Assembly: GCA_021166835.1 (NCBI GenBank) | Contig: JAJPEN010000078.1 | Coordinates: forward strand, 1 to 45,136 | Source of the DNA: Burkholderiaceae bacterium | Lineage (GTDB): Bacteria; Pseudomonadota; Gammaproteobacteria; Burkholderiales; Burkholderiaceae | Direction of reading: 5' to 3' | DNA: 45,136 bases | Shown: positions 16,164 through 25,503 of the stretch, one piece after another | How the letters are laid out: the number at the start of each line of letters is the position of its first letter | How positions within the stretch are numbered: position 1 is the first letter of the stretch | The notes under the pieces: generated by a model | Database searches by the model: none | Told to the model about the DNA's origin: nothing | The model's input: only the letters and a program-made list of their open reading frames with translations | Program-made: the position numbers and the translations under genes

Positions 16164-17113
16164 CCGAACAGCTCCTGCGGCGTGGCCGCGGCCGTGCCCA
16201 GCTTGCCGACGACGATCCCGGCGGCGCGGTTGGCCAGATGCACCGCTTCGTCGACCGGCCGGCCGGCAGCGACCATCGACGCGAGCACCGCGACGACCGT
16301 GTCGCCCGCGCCCGACACGTCGTAGACTTCGCGCGCCTGCGCGGCGACGTCGAGAACGCCGTCGGAAGAGAACAGCGTCATTCCCTCTTCGGAGCGAGTG
16401 AGCAGCAGGTAGCGGACGTCGAGCGACTCGCGCAGCGCCTGTGCCCGCGCGCGCAGGTCGGCCTCGTCGCGCCAGCTGCCGACCACCTCGCGCAGCTCCG
16501 CGCGGTTCGGCGTGAGGATCGTCGCGCCCGCGTAGCGCGCGTAGTCGTCTCCCTTGGGGTCGACGATGACCATGCGATTCGCCTCGCGCGCCAGCGCGAT
16601 CAGCGAGTCGATGCGCGCGAGCGCGCCCTTGCCGTAATCGGAGAGCACCAGCACGGCGCACGACGGCAGCGCTTCGCGCACCGCCTGCGCGGTGCGCTCG
16701 AGCATCGGTTCGCCCGGCGCCTGCTCGAAATCGACGCGCAGCAGCTGCTGGTTGCGCCCGATCACGCGCAGCTTGATCGTCGTGGGCACCTGCGCGTCGC
16801 GCGCCGCGCGCAGGTCGATGCCGCAGTGGGCGGCAAGCGCCTCGATGCGCGCGCCGGGCTCGTCGTCGCCGATCACGCCGACCAGCGTGGCGCTCGCGCC
16901 CAGCACCACGGCGTTGAACGCGACGTTCGCCGCCCCGCCCAGGCGCTCCTCGCTGCGCGTGACGCGCACCACCGGCACCGGCGCCTCGGGGGAGATCCGC
17001 GAGACGTCGCCGAACCAGTAGCGATCGAGCATCAGGTCGCCGGCCACGAGCACGCGCGCCGACGAGAAATCAGGGGCGGCGCGGGTCGCCGGCGCTTCGA
17101 TGAACTCAGCCAC
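16160..17113 (-). CDS. hldA: D-glycero-beta-D-manno-heptose-7-phosphate kinase (RfaE domain I)
   Basis: 317-residue PfkB-family kinase, matching domain I of E. coli HldE; the adenylyltransferase domain is absent, so this is the separate HldA form typical of Burkholderiales. It phosphorylates heptose-7-phosphate for LPS core. The start [14 protein letters not shown], middle [11 protein letters not shown] and the C-terminal anion hole [14 protein letters not shown] are the PfkB signatures. The start is GTG at 17113, supported by a strong GAGGAG seven bases upstream; it overlaps the lapB stop by 8 bp. It follows lapA-lapB, and all three serve LPS synthesis or its control. Confidence 0.93.
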   Translation of the reverse strand: MAEFIEAPATRAAPDFSSARVLVAGDLMLDRYWFGDVSRISPEAPVPVVRVTRSEERLGGAANVAFNAVVLGASATLVGVIGDDEPGARIEALAAHCGIDLRAARDAQVPTTIKLRVIGRNQQLLRVDFEQAPGEPMLERTAQAVREALPSCAVLVLSDYGKGALARIDSLIALAREANRMVIVDPKGDDYARYAGATILTPNRAELREVVGSWRDEADLRARAQALRESLDVRYLLLTRSEEGMTLFSSDGVLDVAAQAREVYDVSGAGDTVVAVLASMVAAGRPVDEAVHLANRAAGIVVGKLGTAAATPQELFG

Positions 17114-18296
17114 GTTCCAGCTCCTCGCTTCGCTTCGGCGCGTAGGTGTCCCAGCGATTGCAGCCGGGACACTGCCAGTAGAACCGGCTCGCCTTGAAGC
17201 CGCAGTTCGAGCAGACGTAGCGCGACAGGCGCCTTGCCTGCGCCTGGATCAGCTGTTGCGCAAGCTCGATCTCAGTGCGCTCGCCGGCCTCGAGCAGCGC
17301 GGCCTTCGCGCTCAGCAGCTTGTCCAGACCGAGCAGCGACGGCGAGGCGCGCAGCGCCTGCTCGGCCCACTGAACCGCGCGCTCGCCGCCGTCGCGCGCG
17401 GCGCGCGCATCGACGAGCGCGGCAAAGGTGTCGATCGACGGATGCTCGCGCTGTATCTGCTCGAGCGCGTCGATCCCCTCGTCGCGCCGCCCGAGCGCCG
17501 AGAACGCGTCGAGCCAATGCCGAGCGACGAGCGCGAGCCATGCCGGGTTCGAACGCTGCACCTCCTTCCAGGCGTCGATCGCCGCCTGCGGACGGCCTTC
17601 AGCGAGCGCGATTTCGCCGCGCAGCAGCGCCGGGCGCGGATGCCGCGGATCGGCGCGCACGGCCAGCTCGAGCTGCTGCAGCGCCTCGGCGCCGCGCTGG
17701 GGCGAGTCGCCGGCGAGCGCCTGCTCGGCGAGTTCGCAGCGGAAATGCGCGATGGCGCGCGAGCGGTTCTCGCCGAGATCGCGTTGCAGGCGCTCGGCCA
17801 GCTCGATCGCCTGCGGCCAGTCGCGCACCGTCTGCGCGATCTCGAGCCGGTGCTGCAGCGACTGCAGACCGTAGCGGGTGACGGCCAGGCGCTTGAAGGC
17901 GTTCTCGGCGCGATCGAGCAGACCGGCCTTCAGGTAGTCCTGCCCCAGCTCGAACAGGGCCTGCTCGCGCTGCCCGGTATCGAGATCGCCGCGCTCGACC
18001 AGGTTCTGGTGCACGCGGATCGCACGGTCGGTTTCGCCGCGCCGCCGAAACAGGTTGCCCAGCGCGAAGTGCAGCTCGATCGTCTCGGGATCGACGCGGA
18101 CCACGTCGAGGAAGGCGTCGATCGCCTTGTCGGACTGCTCGTTGAGCAGGAAGTTCAGGCCGCGGAAATAGGCGTCGGGCAGGCCGTCTCGACGCACGGC
18201 GCTGGCCGCCTGCCCTGTCTCGTAGCGCGAGGCGAACCAGCCCAGCCCGAAGAACAGCGGTATCGCCAGCAGCCACCAGGTCTCGAATTCGAGCAT
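17106..18296 (-). CDS. lapB: Lipopolysaccharide assembly protein B (TPR protein with rubredoxin-like end)
   Basis: 396 residues. The inner-membrane anchor (about 7-21) is followed by a cytoplasmic array of TPR units, with KAIDAFLDVVRVDPETIELHF as a clear example. The C-terminal zinc/rubredoxin-like domain has two Cys pairs (CSNC and CPGC). LapB is an adaptor that regulates FtsH-mediated turnover of LpxC, balancing LPS and phospholipid synthesis. Length equals the family norm (E. coli 389). It is located between lapA and hldA with 13 bp and -8 bp spacing, so it is part of one leftward operon. Confidence 0.95.
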   Translation of the reverse strand: MLEFETWWLLAIPLFFGLGWFASRYETGQAASAVRRDGLPDAYFRGLNFLLNEQSDKAIDAFLDVVRVDPETIELHFALGNLFRRRGETDRAIRVHQNLVERGDLDTGQREQALFELGQDYLKAGLLDRAENAFKRLAVTRYGLQSLQHRLEIAQTVRDWPQAIELAERLQRDLGENRSRAIAHFRCELAEQALAGDSPQRGAEALQQLELAVRADPRHPRPALLRGEIALAEGRPQAAIDAWKEVQRSNPAWLALVARHWLDAFSALGRRDEGIDALEQIQREHPSIDTFAALVDARAARDGGERAVQWAEQALRASPSLLGLDKLLSAKAALLEAGERTEIELAQQLIQAQARRLSRYVCSNCGFKASRFYWQCPGCNRWDTYAPKRSEELERG

Positions 18297-18309
18297 CGCC
18301 CGCCCGTGT

Positions 18310-18633
18310 TCAGATGCCGAGCCCGGTGGCCGGATCGGGCACGGGCTCGGCCGGCACCGGCGCAGGCGCCGCCTCGGGCGCCGGCGTCGCGTGGCGCAAT
18401 GCCTTCGTGAGCCGCGCGATCTCGCGCCGCTGGCGGAACAGCGACGGCACCGCGGCGAGCAGCCCCAGCACGACGCCGGCGATCAGGAACACGAGGAGGA
18501 AGACGACGAGCGGCGCATGCCAGGACAACTGCCCGACGAGAAAGCGCAACTCGACGTTGTCGGTGTTCGACAACGCGAAGCCGAGCGCCGCGACGAACAG
18601 CAACAGGTTGAACAGCCACGTGAGGAAACGCAT
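18310..18633 (-). CDS. lapA: Lipopolysaccharide assembly protein A (LapA, DUF1049)
   Basis: 107 residues with two membrane helices (about 5-22 and 41-63), then a cytoplasmic coil (RQRREIARLTKAL) and a Pro/Ala-rich tail. FALSNTDNVELRFLVG between the helices is the DUF1049 signature. LapA works with LapB. The gene lies 13 bp upstream of lapB. Between it and ihfB lies the second GGTGAAGG hairpin repeat, which separates the lapAB part from the rpsA-ihfB part of the leftward block. Confidence 0.9.
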   Translation of the reverse strand: MRFLTWLFNLLLFVAALGFALSNTDNVELRFLVGQLSWHAPLVVFLLVFLIAGVVLGLLAAVPSLFRQRREIARLTKALRHATPAPEAAPAPVPAEPVPDPATGLGI

Positions 18634-18726
18634 CAGAGCCCCGCAAAGTGCGCGATCGGGAACCGATCGCTATTCTGAACGAGGCGGGGCGCAGGAGCGT
18701 TCGGCCTTTCGGCCGACGCACCGTGC

Positions 18727-18796
18727 GGGTGAAGGGTCAAGGGTGAAGGGGAAACCAGCGCGCGGCTCGTCGGCGGGGGTCTTTGCCCTTCCCCCT

Positions 18797-18812
<16 letters not shown>
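18727..18812. repeat. GGTGAAGG-type hairpin repeat, copy 2 (ihfB 3' end)
   Basis: Arms 18731-18751 and 18792-18812 are inverted copies (about 21 bp, one mismatch) built of the same GGTGAAG units as at 1142-1272; the spacer is 40 bp. Relative to ihfB the order is the same as for leuS in copy 1: GGTGAAGG units right at the gene end, their complement beyond. The proximal arm overlaps the ihfB coding end and stop (18797-18799). Confidence 0.85.
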
Positions 18813-19099
<287 letters not shown>

Positions 19100-19250
19100 C
19101 GCCTCGGGGGTATCGGCTGCGTCGAGCGCGTCGTAGTCGTCCGGGTGCAATGCCATCTCGTGCCTGCCTCGCTGAGGACCGGAGCCGCGTCGGGACGGCC
19201 CGGCAGCAGAACGGGCGCCGCGCGACCCGAAGGCCGCGCGGCGCACCGCT

Positions 19251-20975
19251 TCACTCCTTCGGCGTGTCGAGCTTGGCGCGCAGCAGCGCGCCGAGGTTCG
19301 TCGTGCCGCTCGCCGCACCGCTCTCGGCCTGGATGCGCTGCAGCGCCTCGGCCGTTTCCACCGTGTCGCGCGCCTTCAGCGACAGGTTGATCGAGCGGTT
19401 CTTGCGATCGATGTTGACGATCATCGCCTCGATCTCTTCGCCTTCCTTCAGATGCTGGCGGGCGTCCTCGACGCGGTCGCGCGAGATCTCGGAGGCACGC
19501 AGGTACCCCTCGACGTCGCTGCCCAGGTCGATGACGGCGCCCTTCGGATCGACGGTGCGCACCGTTCCGCGGACGATGGCGCCCTTCTCGTTGGTGGCCG
19601 CGTAGTTGGTGAACGGATCGCCCTCGAGCTGCTTGACGCCCAGCGAAATTCGCTCGCGCTCGGTGTCGATCGCCAGCACCATCGCCTCGATCTCGTCGCC
19701 CTTCTTGAAGTTGCGCACGGCTTCCTCGCCCGGCTGGTGCCAGGAGAGGTCGGACAGGTGCACCAGGCCGTCGATGCCGCCGGGCAGGCCGATGAACACG
19801 CCGAAGTCGGTGATCGACTTGATCGTGCCCTGGACCTTGTCGCCCTTGCGGTGGTTGTCGGCGAATTCCTCCCACGGATTCGGCCGGCACTGCTTCATGC
19901 CGAGCGAGATCCGGCGGCGCTCTTCGTCGATCTCGAGCACCATCACCTCGACCTCGTCGCCCAGCGCGACGATCTTGCCGGGGTTGACGTTCTTGTTCGT
20001 CCAGTCCATCTCGGAGACGTGCACCAGGCCCTCGATGCCCGGCTCGATCTCGACGAACGCACCGTAGTCGGTGATGTTCGTGACCTTGCCGAACATGCGC
20101 GTGCCCTGCGGGTAGCGCCGTCCGATGCCGACCCACGGGTCGTCGCCGAGCTGCTTGACGCCGAGCGAGACGCGGTTCTTCTCCTGGTCGAACTTGAGCA
20201 CCTTGGCGGTGACTTCCTGGCCCACCTGCAGCACCTCGGACGGATGACGCACGCGGCGCCACGCCATGTCGGTGATGTGCAGCAGGCCGTCGATGCCGCC
20301 GAGATCGATGAACGCGCCGTAGTCGGTGATGTTCTTGACCACGCCGTGAACGATCGCGCCCTCGTGCAGCGTCTCGAGCAGCTTCGCGCGCTCTTCGCCC
20401 TGCGTGAGCTCGACCACCGCGCGGCGCGACAGCACGACGTTGTTACGCTTGCGATCGAGCTTGATCACCTTGAACTCGAGCGTCTTGCCCTCGTACGGGG
20501 TGGTGTCCTTCACCGGACGCGTGTCGATCAGCGACCCGGGCAGGAACGCGCGGATGCCGTTGGTCATCACGGTGAGGCCGCCCTTGACCTTGCCGGTGAT
20601 CGTTCCGTCGACCTGCTCGCCGGACTCCAGCGCCTTCTCGAGCTGGATCCACGCCGACAGGCGCTTGGCGCGGTCGCGCGACAGGCGCGTTTCGCCGTAG
20701 CCGTCTTCCAGCGCCTCGATGGCGACCGAGACGAAATCGCCTTCCTTGACGTCGAGCTCGCCGCGATCGTTGTGGAACTCCTCGATCGGGATGAAGCTCT
20801 CGGACTTCAGGCCGGCGTTGACGACCACGAAGTTGTGATCGATGCGCACCACCTCTGCGGTGATGACTTCGCCCTGGCGCATCTCCTGGCGCGACAGGGA
20901 TTCCTCGAACATCCGCGCAAAGCTTTCGCCTTCGTTCGAGGCTGCGGATACCGACGTTGCGGTTGCTGTGTTCAA
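19251..20975 (-). CDS. rpsA: 30S ribosomal protein S1
   Basis: 574 residues with six S1/OB repeats, beginning at about residues 35, 120, 205, 290, 377 and 463. Repeats three to six carry clear ITDYGAF or related loops and a closing RISLG-type strand. S1 helps mRNA bind the 30S subunit. The start of the conserved protein maps to a TTG codon at 20973-20975 (NTATATSVS...); no in-frame ATG lies nearby upstream, and the next Met (residue 22) is already in the conserved [16 protein letters not shown] stretch lies ~10 bases upstream. It is located cmk-rpsA-ihfB, as in most proteobacteria. Confidence 0.97.
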   Translation of the reverse strand: MNTATATSVSAASNEGESFARMFEESLSRQEMRQGEVITAEVVRIDHNFVVVNAGLKSESFIPIEEFHNDRGELDVKEGDFVSVAIEALEDGYGETRLSRDRAKRLSAWIQLEKALESGEQVDGTITGKVKGGLTVMTNGIRAFLPGSLIDTRPVKDTTPYEGKTLEFKVIKLDRKRNNVVLSRRAVVELTQGEERAKLLETLHEGAIVHGVVKNITDYGAFIDLGGIDGLLHITDMAWRRVRHPSEVLQVGQEVTAKVLKFDQEKNRVSLGVKQLGDDPWVGIGRRYPQGTRMFGKVTNITDYGAFVEIEPGIEGLVHVSEMDWTNKNVNPGKIVALGDEVEVMVLEIDEERRRISLGMKQCRPNPWEEFADNHRKGDKVQGTIKSITDFGVFIGLPGGIDGLVHLSDLSWHQPGEEAVRNFKKGDEIEAMVLAIDTERERISLGVKQLEGDPFTNYAATNEKGAIVRGTVRTVDPKGAVIDLGSDVEGYLRASEISRDRVEDARQHLKEGEEIEAMIVNIDRKNRSINLSLKARDTVETAEALQRIQAESGAASGTTNLGALLRAKLDTPKE

Positions 20976-21060
20976 ATTGATTCCCGTATGACGATGTCTC
21001 GCCGGGCGGCTCGTACGGTAGGAAGCGGCCCAGCGGTGTTGCGAAAACCGGGCAGCGTTC

Positions 21061-21729
21061 TCAGCAAGCCCGGCGCCTGCGCGCGTGATGCGCCTTCAGC
21101 ACCTGTTCGACGGTGGCGTCGACGTCGAGATGCGTGGAGTCGATCACGATCGCGTCTTCTGCGGGCCGAAGCGGAGCGACGGCGCGGTTCGCATCGCGTG
21201 CGTCGCGCTGCTGCAGGTCCCGCAAAAGGTCGGGGAGTTTAGCAGAAAACCCCTTTTCGATCAACTGCTTATACCGTCGCTCTGCGCGCGACTCGACGCT
21301 CGCCGTGAGGAACACCTTCAGCTCGGCGTCGGGGAACACGACGGTGCCCATGTCGCGCCCGTCGGCGACCAGCCCGGGGGCGGCCCGAAAGCCGCGCTGC
21401 AGGGCGAGCAGCGCCTCGCGCACCGCCGGCAGGACCGCGACGCGCGAGGCCGCGTTGCCGACCGACTCGTCGCGCACGACGTCGGTGACGTCATGCCCGT
21501 CCAGCTCGATGCAGCCCTGCGCGAAACGGACCCGGAGCGCGCGCGCGATCTGCGCGACGCGTTCCTCGTCGTCGAGGTCGACGCCCTCGCGCTGCGCCTG
21601 CAGCGCGCACAGCCGGTACAGCGCGCCCGAATCGAGCCAGGCCCAACCCAGCGTGCGCGCGAGCTTCTCGGCCACCGTTCCCTTGCCGGATGCGGTCGGC
21701 CCGTCGATGGCGATCACCGGCGCGCTCAT
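21061..21729 (-). CDS. cmk: Cytidylate kinase
   Basis: 222 residues; phosphorylates CMP/dCMP. The P-loop GPTASGKGT is at residues 9-17, with WLDSGALYR, the [13 protein letters not shown] segment and the RAERRYKQL lid region following. The conserved start is the ATG at 21729 ([11 protein letters not shown]). Upstream, in frame, are two further ATGs belonging to a tandem repeat that contains the aroA stop, so initiation could occur at several nearly identical ATGAG sites. rpsA follows 85 bp downstream in rightward coordinates of the leftward transcript. Confidence 0.96.
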   Translation of the reverse strand: MSAPVIAIDGPTASGKGTVAEKLARTLGWAWLDSGALYRLCALQAQREGVDLDDEERVAQIARALRVRFAQGCIELDGHDVTDVVRDESVGNAASRVAVLPAVREALLALQRGFRAAPGLVADGRDMGTVVFPDAELKVFLTASVESRAERRYKQLIEKGFSAKLPDLLRDLQQRDARDANRAVAPLRPAEDAIVIDSTHLDVDATVEQVLKAHHARRRRAC

Positions 21730-21770
21730 GGGCGAAAACTCATTGGCGAAACTCATTGGCAAGAACTCAT
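21726..21770 (-). repeat. 13-14 bp tandem repeat of ATGAG start/stop motifs between aroA and cmk
   Basis: On the leftward strand the junction reads ATGAGTTCTTGCCA, ATGAGTTTCGCCA, ATGAGTTTTCGCCC and then ATGAGCGCG, the real cmk start. The first unit contains the aroA TGA. The middle two units are in frame with cmk and offer alternative start codons. Confidence 0.8.
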
Positions 21771-23089
21771 GCGCCGCGCTCCTCGATGTCGAGCCCCGCC
21801 CCGCGCGCAAGCGCGACGAAGCCGGGGAACGAGGTGGCCACGTTCGCCGTGTCATCGACTTCGACGACGCCCGAGGAGCGCAACGCCGCGATCGCGAGCG
21901 ACATCGCGATGCGGTGGTCGTGGTGCGCCACGCCGCGGCCGGCGCGAAAGACCGCGTCGTCGCCGCCGCGTCCGTCGATGACGATGCCGTCGTCGGTCGG
22001 CTGCGTGGCGAAGCCGAGCGCGGCCAATCCCTCGGCCATCGCCGCGATGCGGTCGGACTCCTTCACGCGCAGCTCCTCGGCGCCGCGCACCACGGTGCGC
22101 CCCTCGGCGCAGCAGGCGGCGACGAACAGCGCCGGGAACTCGTCGATGGCGAGCGGAACCAGCTCGGGCGGGACTTCGATGCCCCGCAGAGGGGCCGAGC
22201 GCACGCGCAGGTCGGCGACCGGCTCGCCGCCGGCCTGCCGCGGCGAGACGATCTCGATGTCCGCGCCCATTCGCCGCAGGATCTCCAGGCAGCCGGTGCG
22301 CGTCGGATTGATGCCGACGTGCTCGAGCGTGAGGTCGGAGCCCGGCGCGATCGACGCGCCCACCAGGAAGAACGCGGCCGAGGACAGGTCGGCCGGCACG
22401 TCCACCGAAGCGGCGTGCAGCGCCTGTCCGCCGCGCAGCGAGACGGCCCGATCGTCGCTGCGCACTTCGACGCCGAATCCGCGCAGCATCCGCTCGGTGT
22501 GGTCGCGCGTGGGCGCCGGCTCGACGACGACCGTCTCGCCCTCGGCGTAGAGTCCGGCGAGCAGCAATGCCGACTTCAGTTGCGCGCTGGCCATCGGCAG
22601 CTCATAGCGGATCGCGTGCAGGCCGTCGGAGGGCAGGATGCGCACCGGCGGACAGCCGCCGTTCGTCTCGATGCGCGCGCCCATCCGCTGCAACGGCTCG
22701 GCGACCCGGCGCATCGGGCGCCTCGACAGGCTCTCGTCGCCGATCAGCGTGGATTCGAAGCGCTGCCCGGCGAGCAGCCCCATCAGCAGTCGCATCGCGG
22801 TGCCGGCGTTGCCGCAGTCGAGCGCGCCCGCGGCCGCACGCAGCCCGCGCGAGCCGACGCCGTGTACCACGACGCGGCCGTCGACCGGCCCCTCGATCTC
22901 GACGCCGAGCGCGCGAAAGACGTTCATCGTCGAGATCGCGTCGGCGCCGGTGAGGAAGCCCGAAACGCGCGTCGTGCCTTCGGCGATCGCGCCGAGCATC
23001 ACGGCGCGATGCGAGATCGACTTGTCACCGGGGACGCGGAGGCGGCCGACCAGGCGACCGCCCGGCCCGACGCGAAAACTGCGCGACAT
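21767..23089 (-). CDS. aroA: 3-phosphoshikimate 1-carboxyvinyltransferase (EPSP synthase)
   Basis: 440 residues; joins PEP and shikimate-3-phosphate in the chorismate pathway. [15 protein letters not shown] is near the start, [15 protein letters not shown] around 90-105, [25 protein letters not shown], and the ending [17 protein letters not shown]. Segments such as [19 protein letters not shown] and [15 protein letters not shown] resemble the class II type (CP4-like) more than E. coli AroA, but the loop after CGNA has Gly, the form usual in class I enzymes. It lies between tyrA and cmk, the common pseudomonad/burkholderial order. It diverges from the small gene at 23137. Confidence 0.96.
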   Translation of the reverse strand: MSRSFRVGPGGRLVGRLRVPGDKSISHRAVMLGAIAEGTTRVSGFLTGADAISTMNVFRALGVEIEGPVDGRVVVHGVGSRGLRAAAGALDCGNAGTAMRLLMGLLAGQRFESTLIGDESLSRRPMRRVAEPLQRMGARIETNGGCPPVRILPSDGLHAIRYELPMASAQLKSALLLAGLYAEGETVVVEPAPTRDHTERMLRGFGVEVRSDDRAVSLRGGQALHAASVDVPADLSSAAFFLVGASIAPGSDLTLEHVGINPTRTGCLEILRRMGADIEIVSPRQAGGEPVADLRVRSAPLRGIEVPPELVPLAIDEFPALFVAACCAEGRTVVRGAEELRVKESDRIAAMAEGLAALGFATQPTDDGIVIDGRGGDDAVFRAGRGVAHHDHRIAMSLAIAALRSSGVVEVDDTANVATSFPGFVALARGAGLDIEERGA

Positions 23090-23136
23090 TGAAATTGTTC
23101 CTCGGGCGGCTGCGGCGAGCGCCTTACAGTGGGAGC

Positions 23137-23484
23137 ATGAACGACAGGACCGACCCGATTCTACCGAGCCTGTCGGGCGCGCCCGGCCAGCCGCTCGACC
23201 CGCGGGCGCAGTGGCTGCTCGAGTCGCTGCCGGCCGCGCACCGCCTGCCGGTATTGCGCCGGCATTACCCGCACGTCGTCAACCGTCTCGCGGCCGACTG
23301 GCACCTGCCGCGACGGATGATCGGCGTCTTCGATGAGCTGCTGATCAACGAACGCGGCCGGCGCGACGGCTTTCCGTTCGAGGCCGCGCTCGAACTGATG
23401 CAATTGCGCGAGTACTACGTCGGCGTGCTGCATCCCGAGTTGCGTCCCGAGCCGACGGCGCGCGACCCGGACGTCTGGCGCTGA
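23137..23484 (+). CDS. Conserved-looking hypothetical protein, 115 residues
   Basis: The only rightward gene inside the long leftward block, between tyrA and aroA. It starts at ATG 23137 with GGGAG just upstream. No signal peptide or membrane segment. The middle part (HYPHVVNRLAADWHLP, then FDELLINERGRRDGFPFEA, then LMQLREYY) resembles a small uncharacterised proteobacterial family with a ...FDELLxxxRGxRxGFP core as I remember it; I cannot name it. Composition fits a real cytosolic protein, and codon use is like its neighbours. The end converges with tyrA 12 bp away. Function unknown. Confidence 0.72.
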   Translation: MNDRTDPILPSLSGAPGQPLDPRAQWLLESLPAAHRLPVLRRHYPHVVNRLAADWHLPRRMIGVFDELLINERGRRDGFPFEAALELMQLREYYVGVLHPELRPEPTARDPDVWR

Positions 23485-23496
23485 GAGGGGAGCGGC

Positions 23497-24351
23497 TCAG
23501 ACCAGCCGATTGCGCCAGCGGCTTGCGGCCGAGAAGATCCGCACCAGCGCATCGCGGTCGCCGTCGCGCAGCGCGCCGCGGATCTCGTCGATGCGATCGG
23601 CGAAACGCTGCGCCGACTCGAGGCACAGGTCGCGGTTGTCGAGCAGGATGTCGGCCCACAGCGTCGGCGACGACGCGCCGATGCGCGTGGTGTCGCGCAG
23701 GCCCGCGCCCGAATAGGCGAGCGCACTCTCCGACAGTTCGTGCCCGGCGATCGCCGCCGACAGCGCGAACGCGACCGCGTGCGGCCAGTGCGACACCTCC
23801 GCGAAGATCCGGTCGTGCAGCAGCGGATCGAGCGTCTCGATCGTCGCGCCGGTGGGCGCGAGCAGGCGCGCGACCGCCTCGCGATGCTGCGCGGGCGTCG
23901 CATCGACCGGGCACAGCAGCCAGCGGCGTCCGCGGAACAGATCGGGATCGGCTGCCTGCGCGCCGCTGCGCTCGGAACCGGCGATCGGATGCCCGGGGAC
24001 GAAGCGCAGGAACGCCTCGCCCAGCCCGGCGCGCGCGCCTTCGATCACGCTGCGCTTCGTGCTGCCGCAATCGGTGACGATCGCCTGCGGCTCGAGCGAC
24101 TCGCGGATCTGCGCGAACAGCGCCGGCATCGTCGGCACCGGCGCGGCGACCACGACGAAGGCGGCGCCCTGCACCGCTTCGCCCACCGTGGCGCAGGCGC
24201 TGTCGAGGTGGCCGAGCGCGCGCGCGAACTGCGCATCGTCGCCCGGCGAGTAGCCGGCGACCTGCCATTCGCCCTTTGCCCGCGACAGCGCTGCCGCGAG
24301 CGATCCGCCGATCAGTCCGACGCCGAGGATGGCGACCTTGCGCGACCTCAT
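23497..24351 (-). CDS. tyrA: Prephenate dehydrogenase
   Basis: 284 residues; oxidatively decarboxylates prephenate to 4-hydroxyphenylpyruvate in tyrosine synthesis. The Rossmann motif ILGVGLIGGSLAAAL is at residues 8-22, and TDCGSTKRSV, the FVPGHPIAGSERSG substrate loop and EVSHWPHAVAFAL follow. No ACT domain. Start ATG overlaps the hisC stop by four bases, and a 408-bp interval containing only the divergent small gene separates its end from aroA, so aroA may be on another transcript from here. Confidence 0.95.
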   Translation of the reverse strand: MRSRKVAILGVGLIGGSLAAALSRAKGEWQVAGYSPGDDAQFARALGHLDSACATVGEAVQGAAFVVVAAPVPTMPALFAQIRESLEPQAIVTDCGSTKRSVIEGARAGLGEAFLRFVPGHPIAGSERSGAQAADPDLFRGRRWLLCPVDATPAQHREAVARLLAPTGATIETLDPLLHDRIFAEVSHWPHAVAFALSAAIAGHELSESALAYSGAGLRDTTRIGASSPTLWADILLDNRDLCLESAQRFADRIDEIRGALRDGDRDALVRIFSAASRWRNRLV

Positions 24352-25460
24352 CTATCCCCTTCCGCGGCGCGCCCCATCGCCTTCTCGAAGGCGCGCAGGA
24401 ACGCCTCGTTCTCCTCGGGCAGGCCGACGGAGATGCGCAGCCAGTCGGGCAGTCCGTAGTTGCCCACCGGCCGCACGATGATGCCGGCGCGAAGGAGCTC
24501 CTCGTAGACGCGCGCGGCGTCGCCGACCCGAACCAGCACGAAGTTGCCGTGCGAGGGCACGTATTCGAGCCCCATCCGCGCGAAGGCTTCCTGCAGGCGC
24601 TGCAGGCCGGCGCGATTCGCCTCGTAGCTGCGCTGCAGGTACGCCCGGTCGTCCAGCGCCGCGATCGCCGCCGCCTGCGCGATCGAGCTGACGTTGAAGG
24701 GCTGGCGCACGCGATTCATCAGGTCGGTGAGTTCGGGCTGCGCCACCGCGAAGCCCACGCGCAGGCCGGCCAGTCCGTAGGCCTTCGAGAACGTGCGGCA
24801 GACGACGAGGTTCGGATGCTCGCGCACCTGCCGGATCGAATCGGAGCGCTGCCCGGGATCGAGATACTCGTCGTAGGCCTCGTCGAGGACGACGACGACG
24901 TCGGGCGGAACCGAAGCGACGAAGGCGGCGATCGCTTCACGCGGCAGCCAGGTGCCGGTGGGATTGTTCGGATTCGCCACGAAGACGATACGCGTGTCGG
25001 TCGCGATCGACGCGCGCATCGCGTCGAGGTCGTGCCCCAGCTCGCGCGCCGGCACGACGATCGCGCGCGCGCCGGTCTCCTGCGTCGCGAGCGTGTAGAC
25101 GGCGAACGAATACTGCGAGTAGACGGCCGAAGCGCCGGGCTGCAGCAGCGCGTGCGCGGCCAGCTCGAGCACGTCGTTCGAGCCGTTGCCTAGCGTGATC
25201 CAGTCGGCGTCCACGCCGTAGTGTCGCGAGATCGCCGCCTTCAGCTCGAAGCCGTTGGAGTCGGGATAGCGCGACACCTCGGCGAGTTCGGCCACGATCG
25301 CCGCGCGCGCCGATTCGGACATGCCGAAGGGGTTCTCGTTCGAGGCAAGCTTGACGATGCGCTGCGCATCGAGCCCGTACTCGCGCGCAAGTTCGGAGAT
25401 CGGCTTGCCCGCCTGGTACGGGGCGATCGAGCGGACGTAATCGGGTGCGGGAATGCTCAT
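24348..25460 (-). CDS. hisC: Histidinol-phosphate/aromatic aminotransferase
   Basis: 370-residue class I/II PLP aminotransferase. The PLP lysine is in FSKAYGLAGLRVGF; NPNNPTGTWLP, DEAYDEYLDP and the N-terminal LASNENPFGMS are diagnostic of HisC. In the pheA-hisC-tyrA block this copy (often called hisC2) is generally taken to act on phenylpyruvate, hydroxyphenylpyruvate or imidazole-acetol phosphate; which substrate dominates cannot be told from sequence. The gene is 43 bp downstream of pheA and overlaps tyrA by four bases. Confidence 0.94.
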   Translation of the reverse strand: MSIPAPDYVRSIAPYQAGKPISELAREYGLDAQRIVKLASNENPFGMSESARAAIVAELAEVSRYPDSNGFELKAAISRHYGVDADWITLGNGSNDVLELAAHALLQPGASAVYSQYSFAVYTLATQETGARAIVVPARELGHDLDAMRASIATDTRIVFVANPNNPTGTWLPREAIAAFVASVPPDVVVVLDEAYDEYLDPGQRSDSIRQVREHPNLVVCRTFSKAYGLAGLRVGFAVAQPELTDLMNRVRQPFNVSSIAQAAAIAALDDRAYLQRSYEANRAGLQRLQEAFARMGLEYVPSHGNFVLVRVGDAARVYEELLRAGIIVRPVGNYGLPDWLRISVGLPEENEAFLRAFEKAMGRAAEGDR

Positions 25461-25503
25461 GATCGGATTCGACGATGGAAGAAGGAGGAAGCCGGCCCGC
25501 GGA

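Noticed and set aside
16160..17113. Truncated hldE (missing adenylyltransferase half) as a broken gene
   Set aside because: Separate kinase (HldA) and adenylyltransferase genes are normal in Burkholderiales, and the kinase domain is complete.
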